Of a stretch of DNA of 64,000 nucleotides, positions 55,947-64,000 are shown in pieces. The DNA is from Mesaphorura yosii. Its lineage: Eukaryota; Arthropoda; Collembola; Poduromorpha; Tullbergiidae. A model generated the notes under the pieces. It made no database searches and was not told the DNA's origin. It was given only the letters and a program-made list of their open reading frames with translations. How positions within the stretch are numbered: the stretch's first letter is position 1; each line of letters starts with the position of its first letter. Both the position numbers and the translations under genes were made by a program. Where the stretch lies: positions 1 through 64,000 of the forward strand of contig WIXG01000385.1 of the NCBI GenBank assembly GCA_009869945.1. Direction: 5' to 3'.

Positions 55947-57314
55947 CTAAGAAAAAGCCTGAATGCCCGTCACGGCCCTGCCGAGCACCAGCGCGTGAAC
56001 GTCGTGGCTCCCTTCGTACGTGTTGACCGTCTCCAGGTTGAGGACGTGCCTTATCACGTGGTATTCGTCGGACACGCCGTTCGCTCCGAGCAGATCCCTC
56101 GCCGTCCGTGCGATTTCGAGGCTTTTTCCGCAGGAATTCCTCTTCAGAAGTGAGACCATTTCGGGGGTGTCCCGCTGCACGTCGCGAAGGCGGCCGAGCG
56201 CCAGACACGCGTTCAGGCCCAGCGTGATTTCAGTCAGCATGTCGGCAAGTTTCTTCTGCACGAGCTGATTGGCCGCGAGGGGTCGGTCGAATTGAGAGCG
56301 GTCGAGGACGTACGTCCGGGCAGTCGTGTAGCAGAACTCGGCGGCTCCAAGCGCACCCCACGCGATTCCGTAGCGTGCGTTGTTCATGCAAGCCAGCGGG
56401 GCGCCAATTCCGACGGCGGAAGGCAGCACGTTTTCTTTTGATACCCGTACGCTGTTTAGACGAATGGACCCCGTGTCGCTGGCCCGCATCGAAAACTTGC
56501 CTTCGTGGTGCCGTGTCGAGAGACCCTTCGCATCCTTCTCCACGATGAACCCCCGCACTTTCCCGCCGTCTAGTGTCGACTTGGCCCAGATGATGTACAA
56601 GTCGGCGATGGTGGCATTCGTAATCCATACTTTGTGGCCGCTCAGGATGTATGAGTTGCCCGTTTCGTCTACGGTGGCGGTGGTTGCCAAGCTGGCGACG
56701 TCGGAGCCGCATTCAGGCTCTGTGACGGCGAAACAGCCGACCAGCCTACCGGCAGCGAGTTTGGGGAGGTACTTTTGCTTCTGTTCTTCTGAGCCGTAGT
56801 TGTTGATCGCCCACATTACTGGAAGTATTTGGAGATCAGTTATTAGCAACTGATATTGATGCTTAGGTGGACTAATAGATGCCCGTCCCGTCTTACCTAA
56901 GCTCGACTGGATACTGAGCGCTGTTCGGTAGCCGCTGTCGACCCGCTCCACTTCTCTTGCAATGAGCCCTTCTGCCACTGCACTAACTCCGGCGCACCCG
57001 TACCCCTTGATTGTAGACCCCAGTATCCCCAGATCACCCATCTCCTTGAGTATGGCACGATGGAATATCTGCTCCCGATTAGCTTTCAGGATCAGGGGCA
57101 TCAGCGTGGATGAACAGTACTCGGCGCAAGTGTCACGGATGGAAATCTCTTCGGAAGTCAGCTGCGATTCGAGGTTCAGGGCGTCTTTATAATTAAACTC
57201 GGGTCGTTGCGTGGAGTAAAAGTTGGAATGTGGCCGGATCGGTCGCCTTCGACTCTGGCACGGTCGCGGCCACGGTACCTTGGCCACTTTTATTAACAAT
57301 GATCGATTGTACAT
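55947..57314 (-). CDS. GCDH: Glutaryl-CoA dehydrogenase, mitochondrial
   Basis: Two exons on the minus strand: 57314-56897 and 56818-55947, 429 residues. The 78-bp intron (GTAAGA...TCCAG) is a multiple of three without a stop, so an ORF reads through, but removing it gives the expected [19 protein letters not shown]. An N-terminal Arg-rich stretch (~1-35) is a likely mitochondrial signal. Acyl-CoA dehydrogenase features: [41 protein letters not shown], and the catalytic Glu in [19 protein letters not shown]. The enzyme oxidises and decarboxylates glutaryl-CoA to crotonyl-CoA in lysine, hydroxylysine and tryptophan breakdown. Full length and intact. Confidence 0.93.
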   Translation of the reverse strand: MYNRSLLIKVAKVPWPRPCQSRRRPIRPHSNFYSTQRPEFNYKDALNLESQLTSEEISIRDTCAEYCSSTLMPLILKANREQIFHRAILKEMGDLGILGSTIKGYGCAGVSAVAEGLIAREVERVDSGYRTALSIQSSLGKTGRASISPPKHQYQLLITDLQILPVMWAINNYGSEEQKQKYLPKLAAGRLVGCFAVTEPECGSDVASLATTATVDETGNSYILSGHKVWITNATIADLYIIWAKSTLDGGKVRGFIVEKDAKGLSTRHHEGKFSMRASDTGSIRLNSVRVSKENVLPSAVGIGAPLACMNNARYGIAWGALGAAEFCYTTARTYVLDRSQFDRPLAANQLVQKKLADMLTEITLGLNACLALGRLRDVQRDTPEMVSLLKRNSCGKSLEIARTARDLLGANGVSDEYHVIRHVLNLETVNTYEGSHDVHALVLGRAVTGIQAFS

Positions 57315-57488
57315 TATTGGATTAATCAGTAATTGACTCAGGCGCTGGGCTTGGATTCGAAATCGAAATTAATGAGCCTCTATTCAAACTTGTGCCATGA
57401 AAAAGAAAGTGAATCTTCAGATGAAATTGACTTCAAGTCTTTGTTCAACTGTCCTTGCGGCTTGTTTACCCCTTCGCTCCGCCGAGCG

Positions 57489-58586
57489 CTAGTGTTGTCG
57501 CTCCTCCAGGCGCTTATTCAGCTGCGTAATGTTCCAATACACACTCATGGACTGGAAATGAACGCGGTCAAACTCTTTGATAAGGTAGAATACTTTTGAA
57601 GGGTTCCAGCGGCCGGTTGAACCCGCCTGAAGGTCGAACACATCATTTATGCCGTCAATCATAATCCGCGTCGATGGATCCTCCAGCGATGGCGACATAG
57701 AATTGTAGATCTCCCGTAGAATTCCTGTCACGAACACGTCGTCGATCCAGAAGTAATAGCCTCGGGCTCCGGCTGTAGCTGCATGAACGGAGAGCAGACG
57801 CCTTATCAAGTCCGGAGTCGTGACATAAGCAGCGCCAAGGCAATAAGGCGGGTAATCTGGGTCCGAGTATTCTTCGACGCTGATGGCCCATTTTTCTCCA
57901 GGCCTTCGCTGGGGTTTCGACCGCATTTCCATGCAGAGCATGCAAGTTGGAGCCGAGAAGGTGTGCGTGGGTGCGGGCGTTTTGGATGCCCGCTTCTGCC
58001 TTTCCAGGAACAGCTTTACGAGGGCGTACGGATTAATAAACATGTCGTCATCAGTCTTGAGAACCCACCGCGCCTCCGGGCAGTTCTCCGCCACCCATTT
58101 ATAGCCCATCAAGTGCTTCAAGGTCATGTTTCGATACGAATCGTGGAAACTGGCAAAGATCACGTCCCCGTGCGTGGCCACCTCCTCCTGGATTTGCTGG
58201 CCTGTGCTCAGCGCCCTCACCGTCGGCGCGAGATTCGAACCGAGCATGAAGACTGTCCTGAGCCGCCAGATGCCGTGAGCGTGAACTGAGCCCCACGTGT
58301 CCCGAATACGCTGGCGATACTCAAAGTGATGACGGGCTGAATGGACTAAGATAACGACGAGATATTCAGACTCATTCTTTTGGCGGCAGGGGGCGGCACT
58401 CCCCTTTAAGAAGACGTAGTCATTCAAATCTACCCGCGTTAGCTCGGGCAGTAAAGTTTCGATGTCATTTTCTATGGATGAGGACTGCCAGAAGCCGAAC
58501 TTGATGGCGGCGAGCAGTATAAGGACTCTGATGACGAGGTTCTGTTTGCAAAATACATGAAAACTTGGGAAAATAGGATTTCCCAT
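57489..58586 (-). CDS. Beta-1,3-galactosyltransferase-like (GT31) protein
   Basis: A single exon of 365 residues from ATG 58586. Type II TM (~18-34). The GT31 motifs are in order: RQRIRDTWG (~96-104), the metal-binding KTDDDMFIN (~179-187), YPPYCLGAAYV (~246-256) and the acidic WIDDVFVTG (~282-290, in place of EDV.G). These enzymes add galactose or GlcNAc in beta-1,3 linkage in the Golgi. No introns, as in many vertebrate B3GALT genes. Expressed on the same strand as GCDH with 174 bp between the two reading frames. Confidence 0.9.
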   Translation of the reverse strand: MGNPIFPSFHVFCKQNLVIRVLILLAAIKFGFWQSSSIENDIETLLPELTRVDLNDYVFLKGSAAPCRQKNESEYLVVILVHSARHHFEYRQRIRDTWGSVHAHGIWRLRTVFMLGSNLAPTVRALSTGQQIQEEVATHGDVIFASFHDSYRNMTLKHLMGYKWVAENCPEARWVLKTDDDMFINPYALVKLFLERQKRASKTPAPTHTFSAPTCMLCMEMRSKPQRRPGEKWAISVEEYSDPDYPPYCLGAAYVTTPDLIRRLLSVHAATAGARGYYFWIDDVFVTGILREIYNSMSPSLEDPSTRIMIDGINDVFDLQAGSTGRWNPSKVFYLIKEFDRVHFQSMSVYWNITQLNKRLEERQH

Positions 58587-59339
58587 GGCCTAGGGCTCGT
58601 GGGAGATGGTACGCGGCCTCATATACAGTCAGCAGGCACCGGAGAACGGCAGGGGTTGCCATATACAGAACTGCTACTTTGTGTGGAAAATCGGGCCGTC
58701 AACCCGCGATCTACCCCCACACAACACCCAAGCCATCCCTTAAAACTACCTCCCACGACACCTTCCAGCTACCACCACAGAACTACCCCAACAAAACCCC
58801 TAAACTACCCCGAGCGAACCCTCCCCGAAACCCCATGCTACTCCAACACAGCCCTCAAGCAACTCCCACAATACACCCCAACGTGCCTCCACATTAGCCA
58901 ATCACAAATGAACCAGAGTCGATTGCATTGCTCAGATTTGATTCGGAACTTACCCAGAAACTGTTGGCGCGACCTAAGGCACGTCCGGTTAGCATGTAGA
59001 CAAGGGAACGGCTGATCGCCCGAAATAGTCGTGCACACCTCCTTTGCATTTTCTCAGTGTTCTTGTCGCTTGCCATGCCGATCGGTCTATGACTGCAGTG
59101 ACTGCAAACGAGGTGAACATCCTCACTTGGATCTCGAATGAAACGGGCCCATGGCCGTGCATAATCCACAGTCACCTGCGGAAGCCAAAATTACACCTGG
59201 TCGAATATTTACATTGTCTGCCAAGGCATATACAGCGCAGGCGAATGAATGAACTTATTTCGACTCTTTCAGCTTCGTCGGGTTCATGTCGAGTCTTCAC
59301 TACTTCTAATCAACCACTTCTAAGGACATTGATTTCTAC
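58587..59339. other. Intergenic with a C/A-rich low-complexity stretch
   Basis: Around 58700-58880 the plus strand is extremely poor in G (runs such as CCCCCACACAACACCC), so several frames are open without meaning. No gene is supported. Confidence 0.5.
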
Positions 59340-59945
59340 GTTATTGCTTCTAATGCATTCGCTTCTAACTATGGCTTCCTGCACAGTCCACGAATTGTGT
59401 AGATCTGATAAAATTGTAGACGGCAGACTTTGAATGTGCCATCCATCAGCCAAACATCACAATTGAAAATCGCCAATTGAATCATCAAGACATCTCAAAC
59501 TTTTGGAGCTGGTGAATACCAAAACTCGGTTTCCCCCTCTCGTGTCTTGCCAAAGAAAGCGATATTGCTTTAGAGTTATTTTTAATTAGTCTGAGATAAC
59601 GATGTCCTCTCTTGTTTTACCAAAGTAAATTTCATTTCGGTTCGTTCTTGCCCTCAGGATCTGCCGTCGCAAGTTGTCTTGGGTTCCAAGTAGTGGGGCA
59701 ACGGAAGGTGAATCAATTATCATTGCCTCAATCTGACTGATAACCTCTGCAGAATCTGATAAATCAGCAGCTGAACGAGCGGTATGTTCAGGGTACGTGA
59801 GTTCCGTGAGACAATGACAGGGTAATTGGTAGCATTGTGTCACAATGATGGATGTGGACTGAACATTGGACCCGTATGATGGAGATGGACTCACGGGCAC
59901 GCGCAGCACGTTACCTCGCATTTTTTTTGCTACTGACGAAGCCAT
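59340..59945 (-). mobile_element. Mutator-like transposase relic
   Basis: On the minus strand a frame from 59945 includes the MULE linker module (VAPLLGTQDNLRRQILRAR), followed further on by LVFTSSKSLRCL and then, near 59440, by WLMDGTFKVCRLQFYQIYTIRG, the DDE-containing motif of the MULE transposase. The frame changes at least twice and no terminal repeats were found. It is an old fragment. It is different from the element at 26790-29036. Confidence 0.65.
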
Positions 59946-60078
59946 TCAGCGAAGTGCCGGATTCTGTACGTCTTTCTATCATTTTCACTGCCATTGTTGG
60001 TTACTGCGATTTGATGATCTCTTTATCGTTATGATTATGTAATTTGCGCTGTGCTGTGCTTCGCATTCGTAAAATTCG

Positions 60079-60086
60079 TATAAATA
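60079..60086 (+). promoter_or_regulatory. TATA box for the SnoaL-like gene
   Basis: TATAAATA about 70 bp before the start codon at 60156. Confidence 0.5.
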
Positions 60087-60155
60087 AACACGACCAGATC
60101 ACAAATTATGTTGACTACTTTAAGAGTTCTTCAATAAACCATCCAAAAGAGCAAA

Positions 60156-60697
60156 ATGAAGCAGCAACTTCTCGTAAGTATCTTATCTGCTGCGTGATCA
60201 ATTCAAGACTTTGCCCGATTTGTGATTAATTTAGCTTTTTCACATTTCAGACATTTGGAGCCATTTTCTTGGCACTCACTGCCACATCAGCAACGCTCGC
60301 CGCTCCGGCGAGTTGCCCCGCCACTTCCGCCACAGAAAACAAGGCGCTTGTGATTGAAATGTTTCGGAAGGTCCAGAACGAGACGGACATGGAGCACCTC
60401 GAGGCTTACATCCTGCCTTCGTTCATCCAGCACAATCCGTGGGGGCGAGACGGTGCCGAAGGGCTGCGCAAAGACCTGAAGCCTCTGCTGGAAGGAGGCG
60501 GCTCCCGCGGGACCGCCGTGATCGCTCGCTCAATCGCAGTGGACGATTTCGTATGGCTTCACGTCAAACTCACGGTGGGTGGTAAACCACACGCGAAGGT
60601 GGACATTTACCGTGTCGAATGCGGGAAGGTCGCCGAGCACTGGGACGTACTCATGGAAATGGTGCCGAGTGTGGTGAATGACCACGCGTACTTTTAG
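60156..60697 (+). CDS. Secreted SnoaL-like (NTF2 fold) protein
   Basis: Two exons, 60156-60173 (six codons) and 60251-60697, phase 0, 154 residues. Signal peptide (~1-22, MKQQLLTFGAIFLALTATSA). The rest is an alpha+beta barrel of SnoaL/polyketide-cyclase-like type: VIEMFRKVQ, a Q-H-N motif in FIQHNPWG, EGLRKDLKPLLE, VAVDDFVWLHVKL, and GKVAEHWDV(L/M)MEMVPS. Such proteins are common in bacteria and fungi and unusual as secreted proteins in animals; a horizontal origin is possible. AATAAA follows at about 60766. Confidence 0.8.
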
Positions 60698-61200
60698 CCA
60701 GCAGTAGCATCAGTCTTCGGATTTGACCTTGAAATTGCTTGTCGAACGGAAAAATACATCGAATTTAATAAAGATTTACCAATCGGAGATTTTGTGTTTG
60801 TGTAAAAGTTTACTCACTTAGCCTAGGCCTAATCGCCTAATGCATAACTAGCAAACTAGCATAGCATAAAACTCACAGCAAAATAAGTGGAAAGTCACCA
60901 AATTACAAAGCCAGACTGGTTTTGGAAGCAAGATGCTGGCGTATCCTCATCTTTACCCGTGTACACGGCGGTGGCCGTGACAAGCCACAGCCACGGAACC
61001 ACTTATGCCATCAGCAATACTACGAAAGACGAAATTCAAGTGCATTTCACACGTTGGCGAACGGCAAATTACTAATTACTAATTATTCCGCAGCAGCAGC
61101 ATTTTATAAACTAACATTAGCTTAGTTACAAACACTGCACCGCTAAAATAGCTAATCGTAGTAGAAATTAGCAGTTAACACGACACAATTAAATTACCAA
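60698..61200. other. Intergenic
   Basis: No gene supported. Confidence 0.4.
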
Positions 61201-63633
61201 ATGCTGGTCAACAAGCTCCTTCTGCTGGCGCTGGCTGCAGCATCCCAAGACCTCCTGAGCGCCAGACCCGACGTTGCTGAATTCCGGTGTGGAGCGAGTT
61301 TAGGCGAGGCGGCGAGGAGCCGGTGCGCTCGCCATGGACGGCTCTCCTTTTCCACGAAGACTGCAAATTGCAAAAATTGTACTACAAGCACACGTCAACG
61401 TCAATCGCTGTCATCAAATCCAGACAATGGAACAATGGCTGACATGAAAGTAAGACACCGAAATGAACTAGATTTCAGGCACAGGTTGATTCTGTACTTC
61501 ATTTCTGCAAACTTTTGCTTCAAACTTTCCTGCAATTTCAAGAAAATGAGACAAGATCAAAGAAAAAGCGTTGACACCGCAGTCTTCTTCGTGCTTCTCT
61601 TTTCTGCAGTTTCCGTCCTCGTCTTCTTCCAAGAAGTTCACGCCCAACCGGAAACCGAAAGCCTAGCCGGCGGCAGGACCCCCTTTGATGATCTGACGGC
61701 AGAAGAGATTCGAATCACCGTCCGCATCATTAATGCGTCTTACCCTCCAGCGACTCGACCGTCCCTACGTTTTTCCATCATCCGCACGGAAGAACCGCCA
61801 AAACCAAACCCGCCGTCCACGTGTCTCTCAGGCGCAGGCGCCGACAGCCAGCGCCCATGCCCTCGTCTGGCGTACGCCGCAGTCTTCGACATTGCCGCTT
61901 ACCAGCTGACTGAATTCGTGGTGGACCTAAACGCAATAAACGTCGTTTCCAGGCAATATTTGCCGCCCGGCGTGGCTCCGCCGGTCCTCCAAGCCGAGAA
62001 CGACGAGGCGGAGCGGTTGGTGAGAGGAAACAAAGACTGGCTCGCGGGGCTCAGCAGGCGCGGTCTCGACCCACAAAGGGCTAGGCTTCGTATTTGGGGA
62101 GTGGCGCCAAATTCAAATGTTGGCGCCGGGGCGGGTTATCTTCTTCGCGTCGTCACGAACTACCAAGACGAAAAGTCGAGGTTCTGGTACTGGGTCGTGG
62201 TGGAAGGCCTCATCGCGACAGTGGACCCCTGGGCGAGGGTTGTGCTCTCCGTTTGGGATGACGCCGCTTCCGCGACGGTGAATTTAACGACGGGTTACAA
62301 AGAACTCAGCTCAAACGGACAGGAAAGGCTTCTGAAGCCGCTGCTGATTAAACAACCAGCCGGGTCCTCCATCCACGTGCGGGGGCAGCAGATTACTTGG
62401 TACAAATGGAAGCTGCGTTACTCCGTCGACCCGCTGTACGGCCTTCAGCTGTACCACGTCTCCTACGCCGCCGATTGCGAACAGCAGCGCCGTGCCGTAG
62501 CGTACAAAATCTCGCTCGGCGAAATCCTCGTCCCGTACGGCCCGGAAGCTCGGGGCTGGCGATGGCGGGTAGCATTTGACGTCGGCTACCGCGGCGTCGG
62601 GAAGCTGGCCACGAGGCTCCGTCGAGGCGTCGACGTCCCAGAAAATGCGCGGCTCTTCCCGTGTTTGCTGGTGGACGAGGCGACCGGCGAGCCGCGGTCG
62701 CTGCCCGCCTGCGTGGGCGCGTACGAGAAGGATGCGGGCCTGCTTTACAAACACGTGGACTCGGACAAGGGGACGGGCTCGAGGGAGGCGGGCACCGACG
62801 CCCGAAGGGGGCGGGTCCTCGTGCTCACGATGATGACGTCCGTTGGGAATTACGACTACGCGTTCGACTACGTGCTGCACATGGACGGCTTGCTGGAAGT
62901 TCGGACCCGACTGACAGGCATCGTGCTCACGCGCGGAGTGGCGACGCGAGTCAACGACCCTAATTGCGTGCAGGAATGCGTCGACCTCCTCAATGAATTC
63001 CTCACCGGGCCCATCCACCAACACTTTTTCAGCTACCGCATCGATCTGGACGTCGACGGCCCGCTGAATCACGTGCTTCAAGTCGATGTGAAGCCTGGCG
63101 GTGAAGATGGAGCTTTCGTGGCGAAGAAGAAAGTCATTTGGACTGAAACGGGCGCCGACCTCCAGCCGCGTGCTCACCGAACTTGGCACGTCGTTAATCC
63201 CGGCTCTCGAAATAGGTTTGGGTCGCCCCGCGGCTACGCCCTGCGCCCGTCGGCGTCGCTCGCCTTTCCTTTCGACAAGACGGCCGCGCGAACGGTCGCC
63301 CCATTTTTGAAGCACCCTTTTTGGGTCACGCGCTACCACGACGACGAGCAGACGCCCGGGGCGAAGTTCCCGCGTTCCCCTGCGTCAGCTTTTGCTGCGG
63401 GCGGTGTGGGCGTAGCACGCTATGTGCAGGACAACGAGTCGGTCGTGGGGCAGGACTCTGTGCTCTGGTACACCTTCGGAGTCACGCACCAGACCCGCCC
63501 TGAAGAGTGGCCGATCATGAATGTGCACGACGCGCCGGGGTTTGAGTTGGTACCCTTTAACTTCGCCAGTCATAACGGCGAGATGGCGCTCGAGAACGGG
63601 CGCTCGTGCAGTGCGAGCGCGCAGGCTCCTTAA
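61201..63633 (+). CDS. Copper amine oxidase
   Basis: An open frame of 810 residues from ATG 61201. The active-site residues are all present: the catalytic base Asp460 (AFDVGYRGVG), the Tyr551 that becomes topaquinone (VGNYDYAF), and the copper ligands His606/His608 (HQHFF) and His763 (FGVTHQTRPEEWPIM). It oxidises primary amines to aldehydes, releasing ammonia and hydrogen peroxide. The N-terminus is uncertain. One option is the ATG at 61201, whose first 20 residues look like a signal peptide. Another is a short first exon from ATG 61437 (MADMK) spliced at 61450-61542, a 93-bp GT-AG segment without stops that keeps the frame. The third is ATG 61546 followed by a hydrophobic stretch (~VFFVLLFSAVSVLVFF). 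Intact. Confidence 0.92.
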   Translation: MLVNKLLLLALAAASQDLLSARPDVAEFRCGASLGEAARSRCARHGRLSFSTKTANCKNCTTSTRQRQSLSSNPDNGTMADMKVRHRNELDFRHRLILYFISANFCFKLSCNFKKMRQDQRKSVDTAVFFVLLFSAVSVLVFFQEVHAQPETESLAGGRTPFDDLTAEEIRITVRIINASYPPATRPSLRFSIIRTEEPPKPNPPSTCLSGAGADSQRPCPRLAYAAVFDIAAYQLTEFVVDLNAINVVSRQYLPPGVAPPVLQAENDEAERLVRGNKDWLAGLSRRGLDPQRARLRIWGVAPNSNVGAGAGYLLRVVTNYQDEKSRFWYWVVVEGLIATVDPWARVVLSVWDDAASATVNLTTGYKELSSNGQERLLKPLLIKQPAGSSIHVRGQQITWYKWKLRYSVDPLYGLQLYHVSYAADCEQQRRAVAYKISLGEILVPYGPEARGWRWRVAFDVGYRGVGKLATRLRRGVDVPENARLFPCLLVDEATGEPRSLPACVGAYEKDAGLLYKHVDSDKGTGSREAGTDARRGRVLVLTMMTSVGNYDYAFDYVLHMDGLLEVRTRLTGIVLTRGVATRVNDPNCVQECVDLLNEFLTGPIHQHFFSYRIDLDVDGPLNHVLQVDVKPGGEDGAFVAKKKVIWTETGADLQPRAHRTWHVVNPGSRNRFGSPRGYALRPSASLAFPFDKTAARTVAPFLKHPFWVTRYHDDEQTPGAKFPRSPASAFAAGGVGVARYVQDNESVVGQDSVLWYTFGVTHQTRPEEWPIMNVHDAPGFELVPFNFASHNGEMALENGRSCSASAQAP

Positions 63634-63696
63634 ATTCATGCTTTATAGCCACTAGAAACACCTAAACTAACAAACTAAAATGAATTACGACTAAAT

Positions 63697-64000
63697 TTAA
63701 ATATTTGCACCCACAAAAGACTCAAAAGCCTCAGCATTCGGCCCGTCCGTCTCGACGCGCTTGCTGTACGCCTCAAAAAGCTGGTAGACCCTCCCAACAT
63801 TGGCACCCGTGCCTGCCTGCGTTAGCTGACCATAAATCCGATTCCAGTCCGCCTCCTGCACCGTGTCTCCATGCGTGAAAACGTGAAGGGCGCGCTCAGC
63901 TTCCGAGGCGGCCATGAGCTGAATGAGAAACTTGGCGAGCGGATTCCCATTGAAGTAGCCCGCACCCCATTTGCCCGTTGCAATCGACGTGTTGAAGGCG
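63697..64000 (-). CDS. PARG: Poly(ADP-ribose) glycohydrolase, 3' part
   Basis: On the minus strand the frame enters from beyond the window edge and ends at a TAA at 63697. It reads AFNTSIATGKWGAGYFNGNP...LAKFLIQLMAASEAERALHVFTHGD, matching the C-terminal part of the PARG catalytic macrodomain fold (GNWGCGAFGGD, LIQWLAAS and YFTFGD in typical PARGs). The final 55 residues are a helical C-terminus. PARG cleaves ADP-ribose polymers made by PARP. The catalytic GGG-x6-8-QEE motif would lie outside the window. The conserved Cys in the GNWGCG loop is an Ala here. Partial because of the window edge. Confidence 0.8.
   Translation of the reverse strand, partial: AFNTSIATGKWGAGYFNGNPLAKFLIQLMAASEAERALHVFTHGDTVQEADWNRIYGQLTQAGTGANVGRVYQLFEAYSKRVETDGPNAEAFESFVGANI

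Noticed and set aside
58557-59015. Pro/Thr-rich plus-strand ORF
   Set aside because: Generated by the G-poor, C/A-rich stretch at 58700-58880; no gene features.
62311-63339. 342-residue minus-strand ORF
   Set aside because: Antisense shadow of the amine oxidase, whose active-site residues are all present on the plus strand.

Overview
The window looks like a piece of an arthropod nuclear genome, most likely a springtail (Collembola) or a close relative. The evidence is gene families rather than a database match. There is a cluster of seven-TM gustatory-receptor-like genes, a divergent ionotropic receptor, two failed-axon-connections genes, Star-like FkbM proteins, a DUF4728-like four-TM protein and copper amine oxidase. 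Introns are mostly 45-95 bp with GT-AG ends, plus two probable GC-AG introns, and short TTAGG runs of the arthropod telomere type occur. Genes are close together on both strands. No CRISPR, operon, rRNA or tRNA was recognised, and no LTR element or Polinton.

Layout. 1-15 kb: chemoreceptor cluster with two apparently intact two-exon genes (813-2199, 4351-5750) and several pseudogenes. One pseudogene is split by about 4.4 kb carrying an intronless ionotropic-receptor-like gene and an intronless SET-domain ORF. 14.8-15.4 kb: a small secreted protein that places the His, Lys and His of vertebrate RNase A in matching context; this is the most unusual item. 17-26 kb: an F-box/LRR-like gene, a small coiled-coil gene and three tandem C2H2 zinc-finger paralogues, one of which has replaced its central fingers with a transposase-like DNA-binding domain. 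26.8-29.0 kb: a Mutator-like DNA transposon with 107-bp terminal inverted repeats. 29.4-32.5 kb: a divergent copine with one frame slip and a fragment of a threonine-synthase-like gene.

33-44 kb: three small secreted cysteine-rich peptide genes (one of them a two-exon gene of only 57 codons) and two head-to-head failed-axon-connections genes. 44.6-45.0 kb: orphan fragments of an amine oxidase and a protein kinase. 45.7-58.6 kb: a carbohydrate sulfotransferase, a GT92 glycosyltransferase, a membrane-anchored methyltransferase-like protein, a convergent pair of Star/FkbM-like genes (one decayed), a four-TM protein with an orphan first-exon copy, glutaryl-CoA dehydrogenase and a beta-1,3-galactosyltransferase-like gene. 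59.3-59.9 kb: a second Mutator-like relic. 60-64 kb: a secreted SnoaL-like protein, a copper amine oxidase and the 3' end of a poly(ADP-ribose) glycohydrolase gene.

Themes: sensory receptors under birth and death, secreted defence-type peptides, and Golgi glycan-modifying enzymes. All exon models were made by eye from ORFs, splice signals, phase and paralogue comparison. No transcript evidence or homology search was available.
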